Shown one piece after another: positions 37,473 to 50,993 of a DNA stretch of 64,000 bases (position 1 is its first letter; each line of letters begins with the position of its first letter). The notes beneath the pieces were generated by a model. That model was not told the DNA's origin. It saw only the letters and a program-made list of their open reading frames with translations, and did no database searches. The DNA is from Balanoglossus misakiensis (taxonomy: Eukaryota > Hemichordata): contig CM082586.2 of NCBI GenBank assembly GCA_040954595.2, forward strand, positions 2,046,001 through 2,110,000, written 5' to 3'. The translations under genes were made by a program, and so were the position numbers.

Positions 37473-40400
37473 ATGGCTACCCAGACGAATATTACGATCG
37501 CTGAAAAGTTCGCAAAACCACTTGCTGGCCTCCGTAATCTCTACGAGTTGCTAGAAGAACATATCCCGAGGCACTCGGTCAGTCTAAAGGCACCCTTAGT
37601 ACCGCTTATCAATCTCTTCGGAGAGGAATCTTTCATATCAAGTCTAGCGCACGTGGACGAGCTGACATCACCCAAGAGAGAAGGTAAGAATTCACTCTCC
37701 AATGTTTATGATTGCTCTTGTGTGTTGCAGCGATACAGAAGTTTGTTCAATTAAGCGTGGCTTAGGTGATAACAACCCTGTGCATGCCCGGCGGAAGAAT
37801 ACGTCACCGGTATGTGGAAAATCATAAGAACCCCTCACCAAAGAAATCGTTTGCCACGCGCTTGTTTTCATTCACCACGGCCCCTTTCTTATATGGGATG
37901 GATAGATCTAAAAGCTGCAATAGATTTTCAAGGAATAACAGTCACGTGATATGCCCCAAATTTTCATTGACAGAAATCATAGCATTGCTGCAGCAGATTT
38001 CCAACCACATCAAGGCAATATCCCGACTTCTCTATTCCATTGGCACCAACAACACAAAACAGGTGGCGTTTGCGCTGACTGACGTCACAGAGCAACTTGA
38101 GAAGAAAATCAGATCCTTCGAAGAAGTGCGAAAGGTCAGGCTTACTTCTGGATAGAGCAGACATCTTTATGGTCATATGCATGATTATATGATTCAACGA
38201 AAATGCCACGAAGTCGTCTGAAATTTTCAAACTAGCCCAAATCAACAACTCTTGCTAGTACATGTACCTTTAATAGGTTTTACTTCGTGCTAGGGGGTTA
38301 ACTCACATTATAATATTTGCATTGTGGGTAAAAGGTCGACAGTTCACGGCAGTATGTTAATACATGTACCTGTATTTTGTGATGTCTCTAGTCTAAGAGT
38401 TTTGTGTTCATAGATTAAAGATGGCCTAAGCCTAATTTAGTTTCTGAACTACCATCATTTATTAAACATGGCTGAAACCATCTTGACATTCTGACGGTCT
38501 GAGATATCTACCACTTGTCCAAAAACCGATTGAAAGTAGTGAGAATTTTACGACTTTGCTTTCATTCCAGAGATTAATCAGTTCGGTGCACATGAATTCA
38601 GTGTCAACTGCTGCAGCAAGCAACATACGGGATGACAATGGTAAGATGCTGCTTTTGGTGTATTTGCTTATCTCGACTTTTGATTGCATTTTTCAGATTT
38701 TTTTTGCGCTACTCTCTGGTGAGTGCTAACGGGAAAGTCTGACTAACTTCTTTGTCTGTTCTTTTCAGGACGAATTCTCTGGGAAATGTGCTTCGGAAAC
38801 AGAACACAGGTAATAATAATCTAGTTACGCTTTGAAATGATCAATCAAATACAAGCTGACCATAATAGCACAATGAACAATTCTGTCATTTAAATTCACA
38901 AGTAAGATGGTTGAGATTACTTACTCTGTTCAGCCGTGGCTTCGATTGACAACTGCCAAAGGTACAACAGAAACAGCGTCTTCGGTCTCCGACAGATTGG
39001 CAAGTGCTGTTGGTCAAAGACATGGCTGGCAACACGGATGCTGTCTTCTTCTTTGGAGCTTGATATGGTGAACCAAAGTCTTGTTTGTTGTGGCGCAACA
39101 GTTTTGGAAATGTTGTCCTTTTTTGACTCATGGCTGGCAGAATTGACAGCTCCAACGAGAGACTAGTAGAAATGGTGATTTTTGAGAGCACGTGTATGAC
39201 GTAGAATTGTGTCACTGACACGAGTAGTTCATGACCCCGACTACCATCTCGACCTCGACAATGATTGGTGCACTCTGCGACAATCAACAGATGCAACATT
39301 AGCAATATGCAGATTCAAATGATCAGTCAAACTCACCTGGTCAGTCACCGGACCCTACAAACAACGTGTTCATAGCCACAGACATGCAAATAATATCAAC
39401 TGGCCAACACATCTGCCAGATTCGACCACACAGATACTTTTCTTCTCGAGTGTCCGGGTCGAGTGTATAATGATTCACGACACACCGTACACGTCGCCTT
39501 GTTTATCAGCACACCCATTGACCTCTGGACGGAAACACGAATCCTTACAAAGGGGAAGCCCCTTTCACCACAGTGGGAATATTCCAAGAATTCTATCTAC
39601 AATTTACAGGAATTTGAAGTTGTCGTTTTACATCTTCATGGTAAATTTTGTAAAAGACTTGTAAACAAACTACAGGTACATGCTGATACAAAATGGGGCA
39701 CCCGATCTCCCTGACCACCCCATAGTCGCGCTGTAGTCCCAGACATACTTGCCTTAAATTTTTTCAGACCAAATAAATAACAGATGTCACATTTCCTCTA
39801 AAACGACATACTTTTATTTCTCATACAGAGTCTGCATTACAGATGAAAACTGTATATACTATAATATTATAAGAAGGTCATGAAAATACCATGATACATG
39901 TATATGCACTCGCATATTACTGAAGTCCATCACTCAGGCGACATTTTTGTGCAATGCACTGCACTACTTATAAAGAATACATCTCCATATTTTAGTACTA
40001 CACTCATTTGATCAGTTGCTGAAGTCACAGTTTTTTTAAACATCATATTAAACCACCCCTCAGCTATCATGAATCAAAGATAAGGTGTTTCGATATGCAC
40101 TTGGCATATCACATCATCTCTAAACACAAAATGACAAAAATAAGACCTTGCAAAACTACAATATCATTTATGAATTATAATCAAAATCATAAAGTATGGG
40201 TTTTAAATATTAATAGTGTTTGGCAAATTTTCATTTGAAATGAAATGAATATATGTGTAGATTATCGATAATTGAAGCAAAAGTATACAAATAAAAGTTT
40301 CATTAACAGTAAATATTTAGCTAATGCTACAAAGCTGAAATGTATTCCATCTATATATACAAACACAAAAATGTACCACTTGTCCATTTCAAGCAGATTG

Positions 40401-43400
40401 CTGAATTTCTTGTTGGATATGATGAGAGCATTTAAAATGAAAATAAGCAAGTACAAATAAAACATTGTTTCCAATAGAAGTTCACAGACAAAATGATGAA
40501 CACTGGATCAAAATAGACAAAAAATAATGTCACATTATTAAATACAAAGTCATAACCACACTATTTGCTGTTAAAAATACTCTTCAATATAAAAATTTCT
40601 CATTCTTTGTTTATGTTTTATGATTCATCTACAAATAAAGGACTATTGTACTTCTTTAAGGCTTAGTACTTCTGTTGTGGCAGAATTTTTCGATTCAGCT
40701 GTCCACAGATGGCTGAACTCTTATTACTGTCCGATTTTCAGTTTTCTTTTCACCTGTAAATGATTAGTAGAATTGTGTTTAATGGAAACTGTGTTGAAAG
40801 GAAAAATATTCATTGTGAATTAGAAATGTCAAGCAGAGATAACACAAAATACATGTGCAAGACATGTTACTTCTTCTTACCTGGCTGTGCCCCTGTTTTG
40901 TATACATAATAGCTTTCTCTCCTTCGGAATTCTGAATTCCGGGGTCAGCTCCATGCCGGAATAAGACTGCAACCAATTCGAGAATGGCCTTCTCACTCCG
41001 ATTGCTTCCAACCACCAGGTGAAGGGCAGTGTTACCATTGAACATAGGGGTGTTGACCAACTCACTGGGGACTGCCACTTTTGAAAGCAGCAGTTCCATT
41101 ATTTCAATATTTCCTCTCTCCGCGGCGTAGTGCAGTGCTGTCTTGCCCGCCTTCCCATCCTGTATATAAAGAAAATCAATGCACATTTTTAGTCCAAACA
41201 GGAAAAAACAATCATGTACAACTTATGAAATGTCAATTTGCAATATCAAAGAAAATGTTAGGTGTCGGAGACAGAAACAGAGTTCTAAGGCTACTTAGTT
41301 TGTGGAGAGAACTTGGCAATACAATTACCTGGTAGGCTGGTGAGGCACTCATGCGACAAAGCAGTTCGATGGTTTCACGATTGTCAACGGTAATATCCGA
41401 CAACTGTTCACCAATGAAGACCCTCTTCATTGTACCATGGGTGTTCACAGCTACATGCAGTGGAGTTAATCCTGAAAAAACAACATGACAATGACTCTGT
41501 AGGACTCATGTTTGGTGTCCAGTTTACAGAGCTTTCACTGTATAATGAACATATGCCTTTCCGTTGTGCCTATATGTAGAACCAATCCTACACAAGCATG
41601 TATGAATTGTAGCCTTTATTCTTACCCTCGGAATCCTTGAAATCCATATCGAGTGAAATTCTCTCCAAGGGTGGTTGCACTGTTGCGTTGTATTGTGTAA
41701 TGGCATTTCCGATGGTGTAAATGGCTTGCGAAAAACCACGTTCTGCAGCGCAGTGCAGAATGGAGCTGCCTGCATGGTTGCACTTGGATACGTTGGCACC
41801 CTTCATGATGAGGTTGTCAATGATGGGGAGTGAGTGAGTCAGAACGGCGATGTGTAATGGTGTCTGTGGCCAGAGAATGAGAACAAACCAACTGCAGTTA
41901 CTGTTTTGTACTGTCATTCACCATAGCAACAGCACACAAATATTTACTCATTTTTGAAACACCAGACGTCACTTCCTGGTCATTTCAGTAGAGGTCTTTC
42001 ACAGACTTGACTTTATTTGGTTGATTGTCTGCGATGTATCTTTTTGTGACTGTTCTCGTCTTTGCAAATTTAAAACCCTGGCTTGCAATAACATTGATTG
42101 GCAGCCTTAAAGAAATTACCTGTCCGTGGTTATCTTGAGCATCCAAGTCAGCTTTGCTGTCATTTGATAGTCTGTATATAAGTGCCATACATAAGGATTT
42201 TTCACCTTGCGCGATGGCAATATGTAGACTCCTGCAAGAAAACAACACCAAAAATTGTTTCATTGTAGCATTCATATGCAACTAGTATTCTGATGATGGA
42301 TATTTTTTTCAAAGTAAACATGCTTTTACTTAAATTATTGAATGACATGGGAACCCCACAATTCAAATAACAGCTAATGTCTGTTTAAAATATCCTAAAT
42401 TTTTTGACTACTTACGTGTCTCCATCTTCATCTTTAGAACACACTTGACTGAGTGGTGCAGCCTGTACTCTTTGCCAAACCTCACCACCGTTATTGAACT
42501 GAACAGGATATGCTTGCATTTCAACACTTGGTGACCGCATGTACTGTGTGCTTGTTCTTTGTGGCCAATCATTGACATTGTGTGGGGTGACTGACATGTG
42601 CTGTAGTGGTGGTGGTGGCTGATTTGGCTCGGTCACAAGCCTGTAGCGTTGGCCATGGATGACAATTTCACTTTGAGTTGTCAGGTAGGGCTGATAGTTC
42701 GGTTGTGTGGCTGGATACTGCATTGGCTGCTGCTGCTGTTGCAGTCGTTGCTGGTGTTGCTGTACAGGAATGGTGTGCAGCACCGTCTGGTTTGGGAACT
42801 GAGCCGGCTGCTGCATTTGCTGCGGCGGTGGGGAGGCGATGAAGGCGTCCGCGTCGGGGGTCAGATCGGGCGAGGACGTGCCGTAGCCTCGGTCCGAATG
42901 CTGCGTGGTGTGCGATGCCGGAGTACTCGGGGCTGGCGACGGCAAGTGCATGTCACTGCCGCACGGAGAACCTTGTGAGGATTCGCCGCTTGCAGAGTAC
43001 GGAGAAGGGCAAATGGAGCCACTGGATTGACTGTAGGGGCTTGCCTGTACATCGTCGAACGGACTGCCTGGTTGCTGGGTTGGCGGTGTTGTAACGCTCG
43101 AGCTGGTCGGGGGAGCGTTCTGTGACTGCCGGTCAAAGATAATCGGGATGACAGTAGACGGCTGTGGGTACTCTGTCACTGTCCCTACAGAGTTGCCAAC
43201 AGTGGTTGTCTTACTCGGTTGCTTCGGCTGTTGTTGTCGCTCAGCCGGCGGCAGAAATCCGGCACTCTGCATGAAAGTGTTCACAGGAGGCACATGGACA
43301 CCGCTTGCACTCGACGTGTAACAGCTCATCGCTGGCGTAGTGGAGTAACCAGTGCTCGACGCCACACAGGTGATTGGTGCTCCACTGAAGTAAGTAACTG

Positions 43401-46400
43401 GTGGCTGGTTGCAGCCCAACTGTTCGTTGATGAAAAGGGAAGATGAGCTTGATGTTGGCATTTCATTCAGATCCTCAGTCGGCATGAAAGAGCTCATCAG
43501 TGTTAAAATGTTACTTTCCTGTGGCATAGGGGATGGAGCAGGTGATGGAGTATATATTGGTACATGTAGTTGCTGTGCAACATCTTCGCCAGAGATTTCC
43601 GGTAAATCTGCCGGATAGAGCGCCGCATTTGTTCGATTTACATTTCCTTGCGGTTGAAAGCTAACAGAACCTTCAGCTTGCTGCGTCATGTTGTTGAATC
43701 CTGCTTGGAGAGGCTGGTTATTTGTTGCTCCTGCTGGCAAAGTTCTCCTCGACAAGGATGCAGAGTGCATGTCATAGGGTTGAAATCGCACCATATCAGG
43801 GGCGTAACCCTTTTCAGGTCCATGGGCAATTAGGCGTTTTCCTCGCTGTGACAGGAACTTATTTATTTTGGTCATCTTCTTCACCAAAGCCTCCTCCACG
43901 CAATACTTCTTGTTGGGAGCCGATGCTGAGTCTTTGCTAGAATCTAACGCGTCTTTTTTGTTTTCTTTGGGTGGTTCTGTCTTCTGAGCATCCTCCCCCT
44001 GGTTGTCATCTTCTTCCTTATCTTGCGGACTTTCCACTTGGATAGCCAAGGTCGAGATTTCAATTGTCAAAGAACTGACGTCCGGTGATGCTTCTCCATC
44101 CTGGGCACGCTCAGTCAGTGTATCACTTCTCCTTGTTGTCACGTTCTCTCTGTTCAAGTTGTTGAGGGCCGTGTCCTCGCTCACTGTATCACTGTCTCTT
44201 GCTTGTCTCTCAGTCTCAGGCACTACGTTGACATCCACACCAGTGTTGCTGTTGTCACTGTCTGTACATACCTCTACGTCTAGTGTGTTTATGCAGTTCT
44301 TGACAACTTGGCCCTCATCACCTGTGTCTAGAATATTCCACTGGTGAGCGCATGTCTCTATGTTACTGCCAGGTGAGACCACTGGATCATCATCGCTGCC
44401 AATACTGTCTAGCTGTGGCTCTGTGACTGGTTCTGTGTTGATGACCTTCACCTCTGAGATTGGGATGTTGGCCACTTCTCTCGATCCTCCTTGCAGTACC
44501 ATGTCTAGGCTTTCAACTGGCTTGTTGCAATTGATGATGGCATCACTGCCGTCGATGGTGGTAATTGTGACAGCAGAACACTCCACAAAAGTGACAGCAT
44601 CTTCATCATTTGCGGGCGAGTTGACGGTATCATCTTCATCACTCGGTCGCCTGTAGCCTTTGTCAGGGTCCATGGATGGACCTTTGCACTTGTCCATTGA
44701 TGTCTGCAGGTTTCCATTTTCTGTGCCCTGCGAGTTTCTGCTGCTACCCACATATCCTGTGTCATCATTACTGGGACTGGCTTTCCGGATGTAGCCTTCA
44801 TCCGTCCTGTTGTTCACAGTGCTGTCTCCGTGCGATTCTACCGATCTTCGGAAGCCATTCATTTTCAGTTGGCACCCTGTGAAACAAAACGTGAAGGAAT
44901 CTGTGTCAATAATGAATGGATTAATCATGTAAACATCAAACCCTTGCCCAAAGTTTAGGGCAATAAACTTTGAAAATGCAGTTGATGACCTTTGAACTGC
45001 AGAACTACTGAAATCACCACTAACAGTAATACACTGTATAGCCAGTGGAGCCCAAGTTTGAAACTAAAAATCCTGGGGCTTTTCAAGGGTTAGAGCCACT
45101 AGCTTTAGAAATTCTGGTTATTTCTTTCAATTAAAGAGTCGTGATATTCGGTTAGATTCTGACAGCTGTAGTTACAGTGAAGGATGGTGGCGTGGGTGGA
45201 TTGGTTTTACCCTTTTGCCACCATGGTTCGGTCCAAATCCATTGTTTTCTATGATAAAGTTGGACCACTTCAAGGGGAACTGGAGGTAAAGCTTACAACA
45301 TGGGTGGAGTTTTATTACCATTCATGTCCAATTCCAGACAGTTCGAAGTAAAATGATGAAATGAATGAAAAGTATGTGGGTGTTTTTACACCTAGTTTCC
45401 GGGTATGGCTCTTACCTAGACCTACATTAACCTATTTTGAATGTCTTGGCATGTCTTGTGTACAGTATTAAACTCCTCTAATAAGTATGTGCTGACAATG
45501 GCTGTTATGTGTAACTGTGAGTATGATATGAGTCGAAATAATGCACAAATGTGTTTACACATGTGCATAAAAAGTGGAACTAAATGCCTAAATAGTGTAA
45601 TCTAGGTCGGTGCATGAACCAACATTTCCTAGAGCATTTTCCTGGAGTGCGTCCAGACAGCTCCTCTGTGCAAAGAAGTCTGCCCACACAGCAGAGAGAA
45701 GTAGCATAATACTCTAGTTCCACTTTGCCGAGTACATTGTTCTATGACCTTGACAAAACTGTTGACGCAGACTGTCATTTAAGTATAAGGAAGAATGATT
45801 TCAATGCTTGTTTTGCTCACATATAATTACAACAGACAGATGCATATAATTCATAAGTACACAACTGAAACATAGACAAAAGAATGAGGTTTTCAGCACG
45901 CCTTAAAACAATTAATCATAACCTCACATGACCTTAGAACTTAAATCTCTCAGCAGTTCCCACTGATACCGGTTTCAACCTGTTACAGACAAGTACCCTG
46001 GCACACAGTAACCTAAATTACCTTGTGCAAGTAAACAACAGTACAAGGCTGAATTTTCAATAACCAAATCATTATACATGTACATGAGAGGAAAGTGAAA
46101 AATATTTATTCCATGTGCGTTTGAAAATTTCCAAAATTATGTGTTGACTGACTAAAAAAGAAATGGGTCTTGATAAAGTATGTCTTATATAATCATGAAG
46201 CTGTCACATTGGAATGTGTATTATCACTATTTACATATCTTCATCTCCTGGGCTCTATTAAGTGATAAATTAACAATTCTGATTGAAATTTGGAAAGCAA
46301 CCAGAACCAGACGGTCGCAAAGAAGACCAAATCATGGGCCTAAGTTTTCGATACCGGCGAAATCGATCTCAACGTTCCACGGGGCATGGAGACAGCTAGT

Positions 46401-49400
46401 GTAACCGTGCAAGTCTCCTCCACACATTCGGGAAGTAAATCGAGAAAAAATCATCAAAAGGAGAACAGCATGTTTCACAATATCACTTCCCTTCACACCT
46501 AAACATCAGACGGCAGCCCAATTTCCACCAAGATCAGACAGATGACCGCACAAATTTCGACAGTAACTCTGGATTCGTTCGTAACCATCTACACGATCAA
46601 TGTCGTCGATATACCAACATTAAAAGAGATAGATTTGATTATGTTCACGATACCTTTCTTGCCCATGGCAGCCATGTTTATGCACCCGTTGGTAGGCAGT
46701 TTTCCAGTTTTGACGCCAAAGTCGCGATTCCCCACGCAGTTCGGTTTCAAGTTGTTCGACAAGCACGCAAGTGACATACTTATGTTTGAATGTCGCCCGT
46801 CTTCAACTGAACTTCTTGTTAAGTTCTTCTAAACTGCGACTTCTAGCTGTCTGACAATCCTTGCGACTGTACGAAACCTTCCCACACTCCAAAATAACTC
46901 TGATAACAGTTCCTCGTTTAATATTCATAAGTTGGGGAAAGACTAGGGGAATCCCCGATCGATCCCTTACAATGACGTCATGCTTGGGTCGTGAACCGGA
47001 TGTTCTTCTCCATGTCACGATTCCGATTTTTTATCGGGTGCTCTGTCGAAAATTTCCAGAGGAATGTGTCACCATATACGAGCAAGTGAGAAACATACTG
47101 GTCACTTTATAGACGAATTGTGGGTGTATGGGTGAACAAATACTGACGACGTGATATTGCCATAGAAACTGAGTAACCATATGAACGAGGCGCGTCAAGG
47201 GCTGGCTGGCCAATATCCACCGCTGGGTGCGCTGTGCTCAGTATCGCTCAGCCTAAACCATTGCGCTTTCCTGAATCTGGATACTTATTGTATTAATTCC
47301 AATGGACAAATAAATAATACATTCATATTTCTACAGATTCCACTAAGTGACTTTCATCGGGAAATAAACAGTATTATCGAAAATGCCCTTCAGTGCCCCG
47401 TCGATGACCTAAAGTTGTTTTTTAACGGTAAGGCTTCGACTTTTGTGTAAAATGAAAAGCTTAGCCTAGATCTCGCTTGCCAATGCTGGTGTAAAACCTT
47501 CTCATAAGTAGTGCGAGGGCGGGTACAGGAAGCTGGAAACGTGTGATAAGTTTCGACATCACGGAAATTGTAACGAAAATAAATTATACTGGTACGCTCT
47601 TAAAAAAAGCCGAACTTACAAAAATATCGAGCGTGGGTGAATTCAATGCATACCAATAGGAAGCTTAGTATCCGATGTATTCTCTTGTTATCTAACAGTT
47701 TGTTTATAATTGTATACGAACGCATACATGGAGTAAACATTCTGAACCATTGCACATACTTGCCCTTTCTTGCGCAGGTGACAGTCTAACTCTAGAATCC
47801 TACAGAAGATTCTTGAACATCGTGTCTGCTAACAGTGTGACCACCAATCAGAGCGGTTTAGTTGGACCAGCGAAATCTCTGAGTGACTTCATCCGTCTCC
47901 AGCTGAGACTCGGGCATCTGAGGGAGCCGCTTCTACGCACCAAGCGTCCTTCTGTCGACAGCCAGACACCGCCCACTCCTTTGCCGACACAAAGTGGTCC
48001 CAAAACAGATGTGGAGTTGGTAGAGCACCACCTGGACTGGACGTGGATAAAGCCACAACTTTTGAAGTGGTTTAAGGAAGTAGGTGTACAAGCCTGTCAT
48101 GGCTATTTCCGCACTTTCATGTCTTACGGACAATCTACCGGATCCAAAGTAAAAGCTACTTCCCTATCGATGACCACACTCATCAATGAGAATACCCTCA
48201 TTCAGGACTGTTCCTTTGTCAGACTAATACATGTTCACTGAGTTGTGTTTAAACTGTTTCATTATTTCGTTTTAGGTTGATGAAGTTTACAGGTAAGCAT
48301 ATGGACATCAAAGTGTGTATAGTAACCATTGTGTACAAGTTGTTCATTACGGAAGGAAAGTCATTATCATATTATCAATTTCAATGACTGGATAGAAGAC
48401 CTGTAAAATGTATGAAAGGAAAAGTACAAAAGGGGACACACTCTTGTAGAAATTTGTAAGATATGCATTACATAAAGTATACTTTATATATTTGTGTGTG
48501 ATAGTGTCTGTCTGTCTGTCTACTACCTGCCTGCCTGTCTCTCTCTCTCCCCCTCTCTGTGTGGTCGTGTATGTCTTCTAACAGTCCACGTATTCCTTTC
48601 GTTTTTCTACTCCAGATTCTTCTATGGATCGATTTCTTCCCAAGAAGCGCTTCGCCTTCTTGACGGGAAGGAGCCCGGCACATTCCTCCTCCGTTTCAGT
48701 TCCGACAACCCGGACCGCCTGTGCGTATCCTCCGTTCATTCTGTGCCGAAGAAAGACAGGGGCGGCTGGAAAGAAATGGTCATGAGAATTAACGTGGTTG
48801 TTCACCATGAGTTAGTCATGACACGTAAGTGCAAGTAAACTGACCTATGACCCTTTACCAGTACAGGCCTATGAGCTTTACCATTAACTTTTACAAGAAC
48901 TCCACAGTTTTGTAGTCAATACAATATGTACTGAATTACAAAAGTTACTCTTCTGTTTTAGATAAAACGTGACATGTGACTGAGCAAAGATTGACGGAGA
49001 AGGACAGGGTCTGATAACCTTGCCCTTTCTAACGTATAAGCTCATGATTATCACAACAAGCTTCCCTGTTGTGTAACTATAATTTCTATTTCATTACTCC
49101 CTGGCGATGCACGCAGGTTTTCAATTTTTTATCAGACACCATAAAGGCGGAAGCAGATAAGCTCAACTCATTCATTTGGTCGGGTTCTCTCGGTGGATTT
49201 TGAAGTATATCATGAATAACAGTCATTAACACCTGAACTAATGTAACCTGATATTTCCAACTTTTGATATCATTGTTTGATTGCTTTGTTCTGCTCACTG
49301 AAACATGCAAAATGGCATGGACAGTTGTTGACAAGATAGACTTTGCACAAGTATTGACCTTGGGTCATTCTCCTAAAATAATGTTGCAGCTGTTGTGTGT

Positions 49401-50993
49401 TGTGTTAATTGTCACTTTGTCACCAGTGCACTGCTGCACCGGTGAGTAATTAGAGCCTTTAAATAAACCGACGTAGTCAGTTGATGAAGTGCCCAGTGCC
49501 CTGTGCGCGGTTTTACTAAAATATATGTCAAATATGTCAAATCTTATCCGCATCGTCCTGGATGACAAATCCATGATGAATGATATTATAGAACGAAAAT
49601 AACGTCTGTGGCGCATTTATTTAAGGCTACTCAAGTCAAATACATGTAATAGACAAATCTGTCTTGTAAAGAGTTTAAAGCTTCATTAGCTGAAGCTTTT
49701 CGCTATATTTGTTTTGTGTGTCTACTGCAGTTTCTTGTTCAAATCCCTAAAGCATGATGAAATTCCCAGCATTTAGCTTATCAGCAACATATATGTGTAT
49801 AATCAACAATGTTATTGTGCAGAATTTGAATTCAAAGTCCGGACAAGAATACATTTTGTCAACAATAAAAATGGCCGATGCACACATATAGGCTATGTTG
49901 ACAAGTGGAGTACTGGGTATGTTAGCATGCTGTTTGGAGTAGAGAAAGAAATTACATTTGATACACAGAACAAAAATACTGCAAATAAAGCCAAAAGTTA
50001 CAGCTAATGTCCCTTTAATACCGCGTCCAAGTTTTCCTGCTCTGTGTATGCATTGGCAGCTGCCGAACGATACAAGGCTGCACACAGGGACATATTCTGT
50101 CTTGTCTTCATGTGCGGCTTCGTTAGCGTTACCACAGCTGGGGATACGTAATTAATCAAGTGTATTTACCTGACAGATTACATTTGACGATTAGTCAAGC
50201 TAGATATGTCAATGAATACTGGCCAGGGACGCTATGACAGGAATAATACATCTCCATCAAAGTCTATATATACTTACATATGTCAACATCGGATCATAAT
50301 TTCATTTAATTTATTGTCCAGATGATTTAGCCTAGATATTAAAGGGTCATTTTGCCGTTCCTTTGACCTATTTCGAATACCATAGTGTTTCCCCTGCACA
50401 GTTTAAACACGTAAACCTGACTGTAGCTTGTTGTTTGCTCGCAGGCACATATGAACACGTGGTCCATGCAGACGTCAACGGTAGATTTCAAGGTCTACTT
50501 CATCGCAGTGCTGTTACCAGGAAACAAGGTACACTAACACCACATTGCTGTAAAATGACTTGTCTGTCTGTCTGTCTGTCTGTGGTTCTGCTGCCCTCAA
50601 GGCATTCTTCTGTTCCAAAAACAACTCTTTGCTGTGGCTGGTCTTCTCCGGCAGGAAGTGTAGCGCCCGCAACGAAGAGTCTGGGTCGCTGAGACTTATT
50701 TAATAGCTGCAGTGACTTTCTGTGTCCATCTTGGCTTCTGTTCTGTCATTCTACAGATTTGGGGATGTGACGTAGCTGTGACGACACTTGGTTATTTTCA
50801 CGACCTCTATATGACCTTACATCCTCCTATTTACTTTGTTATACATCCAATATTTCCCTTTCTTTCACCAGCTTATAATGAATTGAAACAGATACTTGAA
50901 CATTGTGAAGAAGTAGACAGAGACCTTTCTTGGCTGTATGACGGTTTCTACGGAGATAAGACGCATGGACCTGGTCTTTTACAGACTGCTTAG
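37473..50993 (+). CDS. SH2-domain protein with Cbl-TKB-like helical + EF-hand-like N-terminus
   Basis: Ten exons join in phase to 435 aa: 37473..37683, 37974..38134, 38571..38640, 38769..38809, 47337..47427, 47778..48079, 48276..48292, 48616..48824, 50445..50528, 50872..50993. Residues 1-150 are helical (LAGLRNLYELLEEHI, IIALLQQISNHIKAISRLL). ILWEMCFGNRTQIPLSDFHREI then resembles the EF-hand region of Cbl (EFWRKAFGEKTIVPWKSF), and LFFNGDSLTLESYRRFLNIV resembles its second loop. A Pro-rich linker follows, then an SH2 domain: FFYGSISSQEALRLL, EPGTFLLRFSS with the phosphotyrosine-binding arginine at 324. No RING or kinase domain follows; the chain ends GPGLLQTA. It would act as a phosphotyrosine adaptor in the cytosol. 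A STAT-linker-like origin is an alternative. Exon 7 is only 17 nt. The 8.5-kb intron 4 contains an antisense IkB-like gene; continuity across it rests on phase and the Cbl-like alignment. Confidence 0.72.
40724..44862 (-). CDS. Atypical nuclear IkB-like protein (IkB-zeta/Bcl-3 type), ankyrin repeats
   Basis: Six minus-strand exons, 42416..44862, 42120..42231, 41626..41863, 41329..41471, 40881..41159 and 40724..40753, join in phase to 1082 aa. The single large first coding exon encodes 815 residues without a Rel homology domain: an acidic N-terminal part, a basic motif (KKMTKINKFLSQRGKRL), then a long Ser/Pro/Gln-rich segment (SPYSQSSGSICPSPYS) suited to a transactivation region. The remaining exons encode about six ankyrin repeats (SLHIAIAQGEK, TPLHIAVLTHS, SILHCAAERG, TPLHVAVNTHG, TALHYAAERGN, TALHLVVGSNRSEKA), and the chain ends VKRKLKIGQ. 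Long N-terminus plus C-terminal ankyrins is the layout of IkB-zeta and Bcl-3, nuclear partners of NF-kB p50/p52. An acceptor 15 nt before the start implies a 5' non-coding exon. The whole gene lies within intron 4 of the SH2 gene on the other strand. Confidence 0.87.
44863..47336. other. Upstream region of the IkB-like gene, within the SH2 gene intron
   Basis: 2.5 kb holding the presumed promoter and 5' non-coding exon(s) of the IkB-like gene. The first CAG acceptor lies just upstream of its start, but the donor exon was not located. One MITE-like copy sits at 45.2 kb. No other coding exon was seen. Confidence 0.45.
45206..45291 (+). repeat. MITE-like element, copy C
   Basis: CCACCATGGTTCGGTCCAAA, CCATTGTTTTCTATGATAAA and GTTGGACC match copies A and B in order. 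The termini are degraded (TTTTACCCTTTTGCC and GGAGGTAAAG). Confidence 0.72.
49381..49441 (+). other. Possible orphan signal-peptide exon
   Basis: ATG followed by a hydrophobic stretch (LLCVVLIVTLSPVHCC) ends at a consensus donor, ACCG|GTGAGT, in phase 1. It looks like a signal-peptide first exon, but no in-phase partner was found nearby. It lies in intron 8 of the SH2 gene on the same strand. It could be chance, or a remnant of a receptor-type gene. Confidence 0.2.

Noticed and set aside
42649-44656. Several plus-strand ORFs opposite the IkB-like exon
   Set aside because: They are antisense shadows of the long Ser/Pro/Gln-rich coding exon, with no splice structure or family similarity.
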